A stretch of 64,000 bases of DNA from Cristatella mucedo (GCA_009760855.2 WPIO01000054.1:1221001-1285000); one strand, 5' to 3'. Shown: positions 1 through 34,606, counted from the first letter of the stretch. Notes: generated from the letters alone by a model not told the origin. A program made the numbers and translations.

Positions 1-278
1 CTTGTTGGATGCTCTCTGTTGCTCCGATGTGCTTGCTTGGATCCTTCTGCTGCCCCCTGAGCTCGGTCGCCCGACGAGCACCGAGAGCAGCGGCCCACGA
101 CGTCACGTGGTCGCTCACGAGAGCGCCCGTGTGCGTGTCGGCTGTAATAATAATAGTAGTAGTAGTAATTAATAATAAATGAGAATACACTTGTAATGGG
201 GCCTGATGTGTCGAATTTATCGCCGGATGTGGCGCCATTTTGTATCTGACTGGCGCTCTCTCTCTCTCTCTCCTGCAG
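1..278 (+). other. ARID4: ARID4 intron sequence upstream of the first visible exon
   Basis: No coding exon is visible. The segment ends in a (TC)n polypyrimidine run and a TCCTGCAG acceptor at 271-278. Because the ARID frame is already open at 279, the ARID4 start codon must lie outside the window. Confidence 0.6.
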
Positions 279-22445
<22,167 letters not shown>

Positions 22446-22588
22446 TGTTTAAAGTGTGGGTTCCTATGTACCTTGGTATATCGGGACGACATCGCTGGCG
22501 ACACATGTTCGGCCAATGCATGCGATGTGTGTGTAGCTGAAGCTGCTAAGCTCTCGCTATGTATGTAATGTAACGTTCAGTTGAACTT

Positions 22589-22594
22589 ATTAAA
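22589..22594 (+). terminator. Possible ARID4 poly(A) signal ATTAAA
   Basis: ATTAAA lies about 145 bases after the proposed ARID4 stop and is followed by TG-rich sequence. The unit-B copy has the same hexamer at 36385-36390. Confidence 0.35.
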
Positions 22595-23036
22595 TGTGCC
22601 CGATGTATAAGTGTCTCACTCTGCACATCACGTGCACCAGCAGTGTGGCATGGTGACGAGACGGCTGTCGAGTCGTTTTACAACTGTGATGTCGCGTGTA
22701 GCTGTCTCGACGTGTTTCCGCCACCAGCCTCGCTTTGCCGAGTAGCCGTGTGCTCGAGGAGCCTTTCGATCCATAGGCCCATCGACCGCATAGCTAGTGG
22801 ATGCCTAGCGTTTCTAATGAGCATTCGTATGATGTCGAGTAAGCTCGAAGCCTGGGTATCGGTCGGCTCGGGTATGCACTGATGCTGCTGTGCACTGAAC
22901 CGAGCCTCGGTATCGATGGGCTCAGCCGGAGCTTAGCCGTCGGGAGCTTGATGATGCTGATATTTGATGATCTTTGATGATTGATTTCGGCTGATCTTTG
23001 ATGATGCCGAGCTTAGCTAGTGGAGCCTGCAGCAGG

Positions 23037-24103
23037 TCAGCTTGCAGCAGCAGCACCAGTCGGCCTGGGCTGCCTCTGAGGCCTGATGATGCCAATCTTT
23101 GTGCCGAGCCATATGAAGTTTGCCTGCACCTCCTCCTTCATCAGGTCCATGCACATGGCCAGCAGAGCGAGGCCGAAAAAAAGGTAGAAGCCGCACGTTA
23201 CCAGCTTGAGCTGGTTTATGCCGGTACGGTCGTAGCCGGCTTGCCACTCGTCTTTGCCTAAGCGAGTGCGAGTGAAGCCTAAGCTTGCCTACGTTGGTGC
23301 CGGGTGAAAAGCTCGGTGCAATTGCATTTGCTGACAATACAATTGCGGGGCTGGTGAGACGCAGGGAGGACGTGCCATCACAAGAAGCCATTTCCTCCCC
23401 CCCCCCCCGTGTGTACCACCTGGCCTGCAGCAGCTGAGGCGAAGTAACGCTTTCAGTCGAACGCCTGACAGAGTGACAGAAAGACAGAGTGACGAAGCAG
23501 AAATATGCACCGTCAGAGAACGACCAGCCTTCCCACAACGTGAATAGTACCGAGCATTCAAAAATATAGAAGGCCATTGTCAGCAAAGGGACAGAACTGG
23601 CACCTCTTGAACTTGCGACAACGCTGACTTTCTGCAGCATGCCGACAGTTTCCGGTGTATCAAGTGTACTTAAAACGTCATCTGAAGGTTTTTTGCTAAA
23701 ATGTTCCACCTTCTACTGCTACGTCTTTCTGTCACGGTTCATGCACACGAAAGCTAAGCAGATCGTGTGCGAGAGCAATTCAACCCACGACTCGATCGTA
23801 AAAGGTGAGCAGGGTGTGTGCCGCCGAAGCCGTGGCTTAAATCGTTCCTATCATTGGCAGTTCTCTCCCCTCCCTTTTGCCACCTCTGCCAGCTTTTTCT
23901 CTCGCAGACAACGAACCGGCTTGGAGAACCAGAGGCCGGCGTTGGCGAAAGCCAGCATCACGATAGGACTACCCAAAAAGACTAGAAGATACATATTATC
24001 CGTCCAGTCGTCCACAGTGCGACGTAGCCGTAGCCGATGGTGGCGATCGTGGCCAAGCAGAAGCATGTAGACCCAATGAAAGACCAGTCCAGGGCTACCG
24101 GTC
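23037..24103 (-). pseudogene. Orphan, decayed copy of the 3' half of the K2P channel gene (unit A)
   Basis: Three exon equivalents occur in the same order as in the intact gene. The first-pore exon is 23917-24103, the second-pore exon about 23480-23669 and the last exon 23037-23257. The first pore still reads TIATIGYGY, but a TAG (complement of 23982-23984) replaces a Tyr codon and the exon is net 4 bases shorter. The second-pore exon has lost the TIGFGD codons. The last exon is the same length as in the intact gene and almost identical. The two 5' exons are missing because the duplicated unit ends before them. It is therefore unlikely to make a channel. Confidence 0.85.
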
Positions 24104-25164
24104 CTATAGTGGCACACACTGCTATATAGACATGGGTATCCTATGGATTCAGACAAGTTAATAGACATTTAAAGGAAGCTGGTCGTCGACGCCTCCACTG
24201 ATGCCCCTGAGCTGTGGCAATAAAAACGTGACAATTAATAAGATGTATAATAGTAACAATTCTATGCGTATTGCTTCCTAAGAGAACTCAACCTCGTTCA
24301 AGGACTGTGGGAGGAAAGGAAGCATAAAGTTGGTTTGCGGTGCGCAGACAGCGTGACGAGACCCTCGGAAGCACTTCCACGAGCGAATTTCTCTTGATCG
24401 TGAACAACTGAACGAGCTAGGCAGGAGCAAGTCGATGGATGGAACAGCATGTTGCTTGCTAGAGCCTAGAAGCGCGACGGCGTCGTGAAACTCGACGCGA
24501 GCCAGCAACTGCGAGTGCTCTCTTACGATCGATCGTATGCGATTCGGTATCGATTCCATTTTTTGCATGACAATCGATATATTTAGGATAGCTGATATGC
24601 CGAGAATATAATTGATACAGCGATGGTTGGACCGGTCGATCAACCAAGTCCGTTGGCGAGCCGACTTTTCGGCGGCGGCGGCGGTTTGGTGCTTTGGCTC
24701 CGGGTCGCCCGGCCAGTCAGTGCAAGCTCAGGCGTCTCCGCTCTTACCCGCTAGCGCCTCGCTGGAAGCACGCACGAACGATCAGCTCCCTGCGTCCAGG
24801 CTGAGAGGGCGAGCGGTCGCGCCGATTGAGGCGCGCGCGCGCGCATGCGTGTGCGTCAACCGAACCGAAGCCGGCATCCCCGTAACCGGTGCTCGCGCAT
24901 GCGCATGCTTCACTCGAGCCGATATCCCTCGGGATACCGCATCGCGACGGCGGACCGCACACGACTGCCATCCACGGCTGGTGCCTAACTGGCTTCGTTC
25001 GAGGTGATGTATGGGCTGCGCTCTTGCCGCGCGGTGGTTAAATAAGCTATTTTGTGAGCTGGCTAACCACTGTAAATCGCGCCGCCGCCTCGATCGGCCG
25101 GCGTCGTTCTCGCTTCCCACCGCCGAGCCGTTTGCAGTCGCATACCAAGATGACCCTGTGTTAG

Positions 25165-25249
25165 GCATAAGGAATGGGTAAAGATCGGTAAGATCATCTT
25201 GCCCATTAGTAAAGTCGAAAAGAAGAAACTCGCCGTTTCGTGCTTATAG
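25165..25249 (+). pseudogene. Decayed Tudor-knot exon (copy of ARID4 exon 8)
   Basis: Reads HKEWVKIGKIILPISKVEKK where the intact exon has YDEWVKTDRIIGPIGKVEKK. The TTAG acceptor is kept. The donor has become an in-frame TAG at 25247 in place of GTGAGT. Confidence 0.85.
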
Positions 25250-25577
25250 GCTTTAGCGGCCTCTCTTTCTCTGCCCGGACTGGCCGGCTCCATCTTGTAC
25301 TACCCTATTTCTTCCAAAGTCGAGGCCGCGGGAAGGGAAAGTGATGCCTGGACGGCGCCATCTTGCCTGCCGACGGCGCCATCTTGCCTCCCGCCGCCCG
25401 CTCTCCTGAGCGTCGATTTTACGATGTGTGTCCCGATCTTCCCATTGTCCTGAGCTTCTGGTGAGTAGAGCTTGGCTCTTCCTCGTCCTCCTCCTACCTA
25501 GTAGAATCTGCGAGCCCCCTGCTTGACTGCAAACGTCGCCTGAAGCGTTGATTGCTCAATTTTTTCGTGGCGTGCAG

Positions 25578-26078
25578 ACTGCCGCGTTGCTTAAGAAAAA
25601 GGGAACCCGCACGTGTGCACGTCCCCTTGATTCGCGGTAGGCAGCGACAGCAGCGAACCTTTGCCGAACGTCATGGCGAGTGCGCCCGGCTTCACCAGAT
25701 TGACACCGGCGCGTGATGTCGGCAGCTCGAACCAGTCTGCCAGCTCGCCGAAGCCGCCCGTTCTAGAGAGGTGCAGCGTCAGCCCGGCGGGCGAGCCTTC
25801 GACGCCGCCGGCGTACAGCCCGATGCGCTCTGCCGCCGCCGAAAGCTGTGCGATTCCTGCGGTGGATCCTTCTGGAAGACAAGGCGCTGCCGCCGCCGCA
25901 GCCATCCAGACGGCAACGGGCCCGAGTGGTTGCACATCGCAGCCAACCAGAGCACCAGCCGCTGTCGCTGCGGCTTCGTCATCGATGGAAGCCGCCGCTG
26001 TCTGCCAGGAATCTGACGTGATTGGCAAAGCCGGTGTTCCTTCGGCTCACCTCGGCGGCGACGGAACCGACACGAATC
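25578..26078 (+). pseudogene. Decayed copy of ARID4 exon 9
   Basis: The GTGCAG acceptor and TC|GTAAGT donor are kept and the text is clearly alignable (SNQSA, RCSVSPAGEP). However, TAG at 25638 is in frame, and the long open part after 25661 is in a shifted frame. Confidence 0.8.
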
Positions 26079-26299
26079 GTAAGTTAGCTAGCTGTTCAGC
26101 TTCTCGTGATGGCGTCATTGGCTGGCCAGTTGCAGTGCAGCTGCTGAAACCAAAGCAGGACTAGCGCCTGTAGCTATTTTAGCTCATTGTTGTCGCCGAG
26201 TAGAATACTTTGCTGCTGCTGCTGCTGCCACCCCTGCAACTGCAGCCAGCAGTTGATCGCATTGCTGGGGTAAACGTGGCTTACAGTAATTATCTGCTA

Positions 26300-26420
26300 A
26301 ACGACTAGGGCCACGCGAGCCGGTGGCATTATGCCTAGCATAAATAGGAAGTAGATAGAATGGGTGGGCCGGAACACGAGAATAAAGGGACCTAAAAGTG
26401 AGTGACAAAACCTTGAAGTC
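26300..26420 (-). mobile_element. LINE-A fragment, left part of an interrupted copy
   Basis: Minus-oriented, ending GTGACAAAACCTTGAAGTC. Continues at 26928 after the inserted plus-strand copy. Confidence 0.65.
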
Positions 26421-26927
26421 CCTCACTTTTAGGTCCCTTCATTCTATGGCTCCAGCCTATCTGTCAGATATATTACCCCATCAGGCCAAGCATCGTACCA
26501 CCCGCTTTTCGGAATCCAACAGTCTAGAAATACCTCATACAAACCTTAAATCCTTTGGAGACCGTGCATTTAGTTCATATGCTCCCAAAGCCTGGAACTC
26601 TCTCCCGACCTGCGTCAGAACATCCCCTGACCTGACCACATTTAAAAGGAACCTAAAAACACACCTATTTAGGACAGCATTTAGTGGGTCCCTGTGATTC
26701 GTCCTTCACGTGCTTATGCGTGCTGACACCGTGCATGCTGCCACTGACCACATTTGCATGCCGACCCTGTTCATGTCACCCCTAACCATATTATTCATTT
26801 CGTTTGTTTTTTCAAGCATGATTTTACTTACCTTTCAATTGCATCTCACTTTACAGCAAATGTAAAGCGCCTAGAGAGAGATTAAGTTCTCTAAGGCCGC
26901 TTTATCAAGTGAATTAATATTATTATT
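26421..26927 (+). mobile_element. LINE-A copy nested in another LINE-A
   Basis: Open remnant LTFRSLHSMAPAYLSDILPH, FGDRAFSSYAPKAWNSLPTC and FKRNLKTHLF, tail AAAGCGCCTAGAGAGAGATT and (ATT)n. Flanked by AAGTC at 26416-26420 and 26928-26932, a 5-base target-site duplication. Confidence 0.85.
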
Positions 26928-26932
26928 AAGTC

Positions 26933-27640
26933 GATGCGCTGCTTAATGGGGAGCTAGTGTAGTGATTGGGAAATGGTATTATGTTGCAGCTGAGACGTTT
27001 TTGACCGACAAGCCTAGCTGAAGGTTTTTTTTTACCAACTGTAAGCGCCTTACTTCACAGGCCGGTAGACTGAGTAGAAAGTTACAGAAGTCGAGATAGG
27101 ATGTCGCAAATGCTAGAACCAGCTTGGATGTAGTGTGTCTGAGATGGCCCGAATGTTTGCATTGTTGGGCAGCTAAAAGTTTGCAGACTTGACTGTGGAG
27201 CTGTTTTAGTGAATGTTCACTTCCAAACAGGACATCCAGAATTCGTGCGGATGCTACAGGAGATGTGCTGGTGGAGCCAATTTTGAGTGATAAGTGTATT
27301 CAATTTGAGTAACACTACATTTGGCCGTAATTAGTAAGTTGTTTTTATTGTGATTAAAAATGAGAGCGTCTGTAGCCATCCAAGTGCACATGTCACACAA
27401 TGCATGTAGCAAAGGCAGTCGAGGGAGAGAGTTGAGGTGCTGGAACGCAGGGAGAGATCAATGCACGGGTACGTCAATGTGCGTCATCTACATACAAACG
27501 AAAGTCTGTAATATGTTTGGTGAACACGTCGACAAGAGGGAGAGAATATGAGTTATGAAAAGAAGTCAAACAAGCACGGATTCCTGAGGTGCCCAGTACT
27601 TTGAAGGCCCTTCAGTTAACTGCTGAGTTCAATGCTCTGG
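26933..27640 (-). mobile_element. LINE-A fragment, right part of the interrupted copy
   Basis: Continues from 26420 (CCTTGAAGTC|GATGCG, as in the intact join at about 13848 and 60103). Contains text like the 44000-44470 LINE remnant. The right border is not clear. Confidence 0.6.
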
Positions 27641-29040
27641 AGTCACCTATTGTACTGTGTTGTATTTTTTAGTATTGCACTATTGTATTGTTCTGTGCTA
27701 GTTCCTAAGCCAGCTATGGTACATGCCCAGAGGAGAAGCGACCGACATGTGAAGGACTTGGTGGTCAAAAATAGTATCAAAAGCTGCCTTAATATCCCGA
27801 GCAAAGCAAGCAGGTAGAGAGTATCTCCGAGGACCTGCTACTATGACCTTCCTCTACTAGTGTTACATAGTCCTGTGTTCAGTGCAAGCATCCAGCAGCA
27901 CACGAAATCCTTGGCGCTCGTTTGAGACTGGCAGTAAATGTTCATGTCCATGATGTGTGTTTGTATGCATGCTCCTCTCGGTATGTTTTGGCATGACTTC
28001 GCGTTGTGAGTGATATCGGCATGTGGCCCGAAAGTGGCCAAGTTTCATTAGCGCACCGACCTAACTCGAGGGATTTGACTGCAATGTGCTGCTCTGCCTG
28101 CATCTGCTAGCTTGAAGGACTGGCCTAAGGGGCCGGGGTGTTGTTGCACTGGCTAGCACCGATGTTGATGATGATGTTGTACTGATTGTTGGCGGATGTT
28201 GCTTACAGCAGTCGTCTTCGATAATCTCTGGGCCTTGTTCCCAATCTGAGCGCTGCTTCGTGAGAAGTTCCAGGCTAGATGTGCAATCGACTACTTGTAC
28301 GATGAATATCCGATATAGGAATACTTCACTTAAAAGGATAGTTCTGCGTTCCAGATTTTCTAGGCAATTTTTTGCACTGGAAAATTTGCTTTAATAGATT
28401 TTGGATTATGAGAATACTCTACATGTGAGAATAGGAGTTGAGATTGACTTTCGATTTTTACTCCCTCTTAAGTGTGTATTTACAGCATGTTAGACAGCAA
28501 ACGTCATTTACGTGTGGCATTTCATCGCTTGTTTATTAGGTGCACGTTGTTGGCCCCTTGTAATGCCTCGTGATTATGGAAAGTGAGCTTGACAGCTGAG
28601 CCTGGATTATGAACTAAGAAATCTTCTGAGCTTAACCGCTGAATTAGAACTGAGCCTCTTATGAAATAACCGCAATAATCCAGGACTTCAGAGCAGCATA
28701 ATGTATGATTATGTACGAGTGAGATTATGGCATGACTCATGACCTGGCCATTATGTAAGGCACTGTTTAGACCACAGTCGCTCACTCTTGGAGCAACGGT
28801 CTGCTGGTCGGTGAGTCTTAACGCTGAGCACGAGCTTTGTAAGCCTGTTAGTGAATCGGCTGGAAGACACTTGCTGTATCGGCGGCAATATACAGGCTGT
28901 TGTTGTGTGTTTGCCAATACGGCGTTGTGTCGTTAGAGCTTCGTACTTCGTATCGAGCGCTGTGTTGTTATCATCGGCTCATTGGTAGCTACGGTCGTTG
29001 CACATAGCACACATTGTGTCGCTGCCCCAATTAGTGAGGG

Positions 29041-29155
29041 TTGTGCTTTGACCCTTTGTTCTTACCATGCTATGACCATTTGATCATAGCATGCTTTGAC
29101 CCCCATTGATCCTAGCATGATTTGACCCTTTGACCCTTTAACGTGCTTCAACCGT
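29041..29155. repeat. Imperfect repeats of CATGCTTTGACC
   Basis: GTGCTTTGACCCTTTG, CATGCTATGACCATTTGATC, AGCATGCTTTGACCCCCATT, GCATGATTTGACCCTTTGAC, ACGTGCTTCAACC. Begins exactly where the near-identical block 28431-29041 ends. Confidence 0.7.
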
Positions 29156-30159
29156 CCCTTGGACATTCCCCCACAAGCAGGGTGAGAGAGAGGGAGAGAC
29201 CTGGGTGTTGTCGTAAGAATGATAGTGGATGTTGCTGTGATTCTCGCGGCAGTTTTTGTGTGAGAGAAGAAGTATTAGTCAATCAAACGTTTCTCTTGAA
29301 AATCAACAGTGAACCGTGAATATCAAGCTCGCTGCCTGCGAGTAATGGGAATCTGAAGTGGTACTGCTTTGCTTTTGGTTCGCTTAGTTATATCTAGATG
29401 TAACTAAGTTGCTGCTGCTGTTGAAAACGAAATGGTCAACGTTCAGACTTTTTACCAGCTGCTCTAGCTGCAATGCTGTAGTTCATTATTGACCACAAGC
29501 TGAGGCCACGGAGTTGCAGATGTAAGTTCCTTTTTTATTTGTATCGTGCCTTTATTTGCTCGCATGCGCATCACTTTGCCTAAAACGCTTCGCAGCTTTG
29601 GCTGTCTCTCTTTGCTGAAAGCTCAGAGAGCTTGATACAGCTTACAACTTTTTCAAATTAACTGCTCAGCACCGAATGCTCGGGAGCCGGATAAAGTACT
29701 CGGCTTAAGGTTCCAGCTGGTCGGTTTACTTGGAACATTTAGTCCAATTAGTTTGTGTGTCGAGCAGAGCAGCTCTCTGCTACACGTTATCGTGTCGTCG
29801 TGAAACACGAATGCATGAGATACTACTCCCTGTTTTAGTTTTTCCCAAAGTCTTTGAGGTGCTCTCCAAAAATTTGTTAAATTGATAAAGGTGTGTGTGT
29901 GTGCTTGCGCGCGCAGAGACGAAGACTACAGACACAGGTTTCACCGAGTGCTGCACGTGTCCTGCAGCGTGCATGCACAACTTCTACAGCTTTGCAATAG
30001 CAATTGCACTGCTGCCACGTGATCTGCAGCCACTGCAGCCTCCCCTGCAGATATTTCGCACTTTGCATCGCTCTGTCTGCAGTTTCGTCGAGCGTCAAAC
30101 GATGGGCCCAATTAATCATCAACGTCTTAGTGATTCGACTCGTTGCTAGGTAGGCGACT

Positions 30160-30335
30160 GAACCGTGATGGCACACTAGGTAAGGCGGTTGCTTTTCACG
30201 AGCTCCGTCCTGAGGTCGTGGGTTCGAATCCTACTATTGAAGACTCATTATCGCCACCACAAGCGATGGTGATAGCCGTCAAGGCTCCTCTGTCGCTGTA
30301 CAAAACGAGGCTGTTAAATCAGCTAGTATTCTTTT
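30160..30335 (+). mobile_element. tRNA-derived SINE, family 1
   Basis: Best-preserved copy: TGATGGCACACTAGGTAAGG, GTGGGTTCGAATCCT, and the tail GGCTGTTAAATCAGCTAG. It lies in unit B only; I see no copy at the matching place in unit A. Confidence 0.8.
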
Positions 30336-31449
30336 AGGCAGAGTACATTTTAGGCAGAGTATATCAGCTAGTATTTTCTTGTGTAGCCTCCATCAAAGAG
30401 TTTTTAGGTGTGCTCTTTGTGGCTCGTGGTGTATTTGAAAGTAGTAGCTGCGATTGCTTTGCAATCGCTCTTTTCTCTCACATTCTGATCGAGCAGTGTC
30501 CTTTCGTCTGCTCTCGGTGCCCTTCGTCTTGCATAAGGTTCGGCTCTAAAGTTTTTTGAGTTCTCATGTTCGAGGCAGAGGGGGCTCTCATGGCCCCCTT
30601 TTGTGTGGGGGGGGGTTTAGTCTTGCCGGTCTGCCGGCGGCTGAGCTTTAGTGCTCACACAGCTCACTGAGCCTACCAAGCTCGGGGGGGGGGGGGGGCG
30701 ATCTAACAGAATCAGACGAATCTGTTGCTCCCTCCTATACTCAATCGACTCGCTTCTGCTGTTGTACCATAGCATGCATGTAGCCATTATCGTGTCAAGG
30801 ATAGACCGATGTTGATCTTTAAGAGGCAGCCAATGATTGGAAGGTAAGCAGACTACGCGCTAGGTGTTGCTCCTTGGCCGCCTGGCACGCCTCTGCAGGC
30901 ATGTCGGGGGGGGGGGCCAGGGCGCCATCTGGCACCGCCCACTTCCCTTCACGCCCTACTACCGTAGTAGCTGCAGGCCATCAGTGAAGCCGCAGCAAAC
31001 TCATTCATTCAGCTGGCTACAGCTCCTTGATATGACTTTGAGACCAATCTTGAGGCTCTCTTCCTCCTCTTTAATGGTAGTGCTACGACAAACTTGCAAA
31101 CGTGCGTGCATGCGAGCATACGTACTGTAGTGTACGGACCCATTTCAAGGTAGTGACTCCAGCAGCTTTATTTACACTGCTTCGTTAACCATGGAAAGAA
31201 AAAGTGTATGCGAATATTTATTACAGTAAGGGTTCGGGTAGTAATCACCTTGGCTCACTCTTTCTTTGCACGTCCAGTAGTGCAGATTGCCTGCCGACTG
31301 CTCACTTGGAGAGACCTGTTGCTGCTGCCTATTTTTCGGCATACGAAACTGCTGCTTCCGGTGCTATCGAGCTTGCGTGCAGTCTTGCACGCCCTCTGCA
31401 TTCATTCAGTCTGTCCTCCTGACCCTATGCAGTCAGTCTGCCCTCCAGA

Positions 31450-31808
31450 CAGCTCCCTTCAGACAGCCTCCTTTCGAGCAGCCGAAAAGCGACTCTTCTT
31501 CTGCTGATGCAGATGCCAAGGATGATGACCAGCCACCCAAGGCCGGCGTTGCCATGAGCACTCAGCTCTCTCAACAGCGGCGGCGGTGCACGTCCGACGG
31601 CGGCGGCTCGGTCGGGAGCTCCTCTTCGGCGGCTCCGGGCGAAGGCAGTGAAGGCCTGCCTCAGGAGAGCGCCACCGCTGCCACAGCAGCAAGCGGCAGC
31701 GGCGGCAGAAGCCGCCCGAACGATGCTCTGCCCGCCACAGTGGCCGCCATCGCCGTGCCGCTGGCCGCAGTGACGGTGGCAGCTTCGCCAGGCACCAGGA
31801 AGAGAAAG
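31450..31808 (+). pseudogene. Copy of ARID4 exon 12, still open
   Basis: Open and in phase to RKRK|GC at 31808, including APGEGSEGLPQES, which matches the intact exon. The left border is uncertain because several CAG triplets are available (31429-31460). The GC dinucleotide of the unusual donor is retained. Confidence 0.55.
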
Positions 31809-32070
31809 GCAGGCCAACGCCAGCTTGCGCCGCGCCGCCCTCCCCCACATGCCCTTGCTTTCGGCTTGCTCTCACTGACAGGCGCTCGCGAGCTGAGTGT
31901 CTGTCAGTGTGTGAGTGCACAGCAGCAGCAGCATCGCAGCCTGGATGCACGGAGCGGCGGTCGCGCGAGAGCTCTGCTAAAGCTCTCGTCCGGAGCTCGA
32001 ACCGCTTTTTCTTTTTTCGCTGTTTGCTCGCTCGTTGCACATCAATCCGCCTCAATGCGCCTTTGCGCAG

Positions 32071-32440
32071 GCCAATCAGCATGATCTCGAGCTGCCGATG
32101 TTGGATCGCTCGGCGACGGCAGAAGACGGCGGAAGACGCTGCGGCACCAAGCGGAGCAGCAAAGCGGCCGTATCGGCGGCCTGCAAGCCACAGCGGCACT
32201 CGGCCGAGTTGGCACCGCCGGCGATGGCTGCAGGCTCTGCCACGCCGAGGCACGACGGCATCAACCGCAAAGGCGGCAAAGCGGCTGCAGGAGCAGTGGC
32301 AGCCAGTGCTCCTGCAGCTGGAGCTCGAAGATCGGCTAAGCAGCAGCAGCAGCAGGTGCAACAGTCGTCTGCGGCCGTGCGCGGCCCGAAGAAAGTGGGA
32401 AAGCAGACCGGAGCAGGCAGAGTCGCGACCACGGCTCCAG
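32071..32440 (+). pseudogene. Copy of ARID4 exon 13 with a 588-base in-frame shortening
   Basis: The TTTGCGCAG acceptor and CCAG|GTATGC donor are intact and the frame is open throughout. The middle of the intact exon is missing, but the length difference (958 versus 370) is divisible by three. From about 32275 onwards it is almost identical to unit A. Confidence 0.7.
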
Positions 32441-33101
32441 GTATGCTTGCTCTCTCTATCTCTAGAGCAAGGGCACCTCCGCCCGTGACTCCTCAACCCG
32501 GTGGTCACCGGCAGTGTCTGCAGCAGCCGAGGCAAAGGCTTGCTTGCAGTCGTCTCTTCTCGAGCATGCTGCTGAAGAGGCTGAGTGCGAACCGTCTCAG
32601 CCTCTTTGCAAGCGTTCTGCTACGACTGTGCAGTTAGGTTACCCGTGGCTGTCTTAGTAGGAGGCGGTAGTCTGATGTGCTTTTTCGACTCGGATAACTT
32701 CTCTGAGCTACCGAGCGCACACGATGCTCACATCTAGAGCATCCAGCAGAGCAGATGCTGAATCCTAGTAATTCAGTCGAGCGTTACTGCTTATAAGTAC
32801 TCTTGCCTGTCGAGTGAAGGCTCTATACTGAAGAGTTCCTTATTGGGCACATTCATAGCTGCATTTAGCATTCTCTGGCAGTGGACCTACTAAGCAAGTG
32901 TAGCCGCCCTGGCCGTTGGCAACACGTGACTGGCCTCCCCTCGGTCGTTTCTCGTCTGGTTTGTGTACCGAGTTACGATAGTGAGGCGTTTGCAGCATGA
33001 AACCCAGCATTCCTGATTTTGTGCTGGATTCGTTTTGGGGCGTAGCGTTGCAGGGATTTCTGTCTTCCTCTTTTTGTCGATCTCCCCCCTTATTCTATCT
33101 A

Positions 33102-33228
33102 GCTGGTTTGGCCCAGTGGCTCGCCCCGACCAAGGTCTTGCCGAGGTTGTGGGCTCGAGCCCTGTGGAGTATGTCAAGTGCCTGAATAGAGATTATTTTC
33201 TCTTAGGGCGCTATACAAAAGATTTATA
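33102..33228 (+). mobile_element. tRNA-derived SINE, family 2 (unit B)
   Basis: Almost identical to 19920-20045 in sequence and site. Ends at a (TG)n array. Confidence 0.8.
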
Positions 33229-33255
33229 TTCTAGTCTATATCTGTCTCTCTCCAT

Positions 33256-33930
<675 letters not shown>

Positions 33931-33971
<41 letters not shown>

Positions 33972-34025
33972 ATCTCTCTTGCTCCATCTCTCTTTCCTCT
34001 CTCTCTCTCTCTCTCCCTCTCTCTT
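33931..34025. repeat. (CT)n array, imperfect
   Basis: CT runs interrupted by TTTC, CATC and CCTC. Confidence 0.9.
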
Positions 34026-34234
34026 GCTCTTCCCTTTGTGACGTCTATGGTGATCTCTCTAGGCACTTAACATATCCTCACGGGAAGGAAATGTCTAGTG
34101 CTTAGTTTGTAATTTCAGGTTTAAAAAGACATAGTTGTCGAGCTGATATTGCTGCTTCATCTAGTGCGCTCTAGCACCAAGCACTATTGAGTCGCTGTGT
34201 AGCACGTTGGTCTCACGCGCGGGCTGCTTTGCAG

Positions 34235-34396
34235 CAAGTGGCCAGGATGAGTCGTCCAATCAAGAGGCAGCAGCCAATGCCGGCTCTGCTGCCGCCGGCG
34301 GCAGCCGCCAGTCGCCGCAGAAGAAGCCGGCCGGCCTGGAGGCTGCTGCTGGCTCCAAGTTGCCTCGTCAGCCACGGTACAACTTTAACATCGAAG
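34235..34396 (+). pseudogene. Copy of ARID4 exon 14, open
   Basis: Same length and splice sites as 20838-20999. By eye there are 10 base differences, 6 of them amino-acid changing, including D to G, Y to S, S to L, D to N and K to E. Confidence 0.7.
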
Positions 34397-34604
34397 GTAG
34401 CAAATAGCTTTCGCGTCCGTGACCTTCCCCGTGCCAGTTGTCCGTGCGTGTGTGCACTGTAGCCTCGCCTGTGCAGCCTCCTCCCTCTTATTGAACACTT
34501 GACTTTTGACCCTAGCTGTATTTGCAAGTGTTCTGGAAAATCGGCAAGTTTCGAACTCATCACTAATCCGGTCACAAAAGCGGTATTCGTGGAAAGTGGT
34601 GTGC

Positions 34605-34606
<2 letters not shown>

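Noticed and set aside
23017-23709. A 230-codon minus-strand ORF that appears to be an intact channel piece
   Set aside because: Only part of it is K2P frame; the rest crosses the lost second filter, intron sequence and a different frame of the last exon.
31287-32084. A new 265-codon gene in unit B
   Set aside because: It is the copied exon 12 plus flanking intron that happens to stay open; the true frame of the next exon differs.
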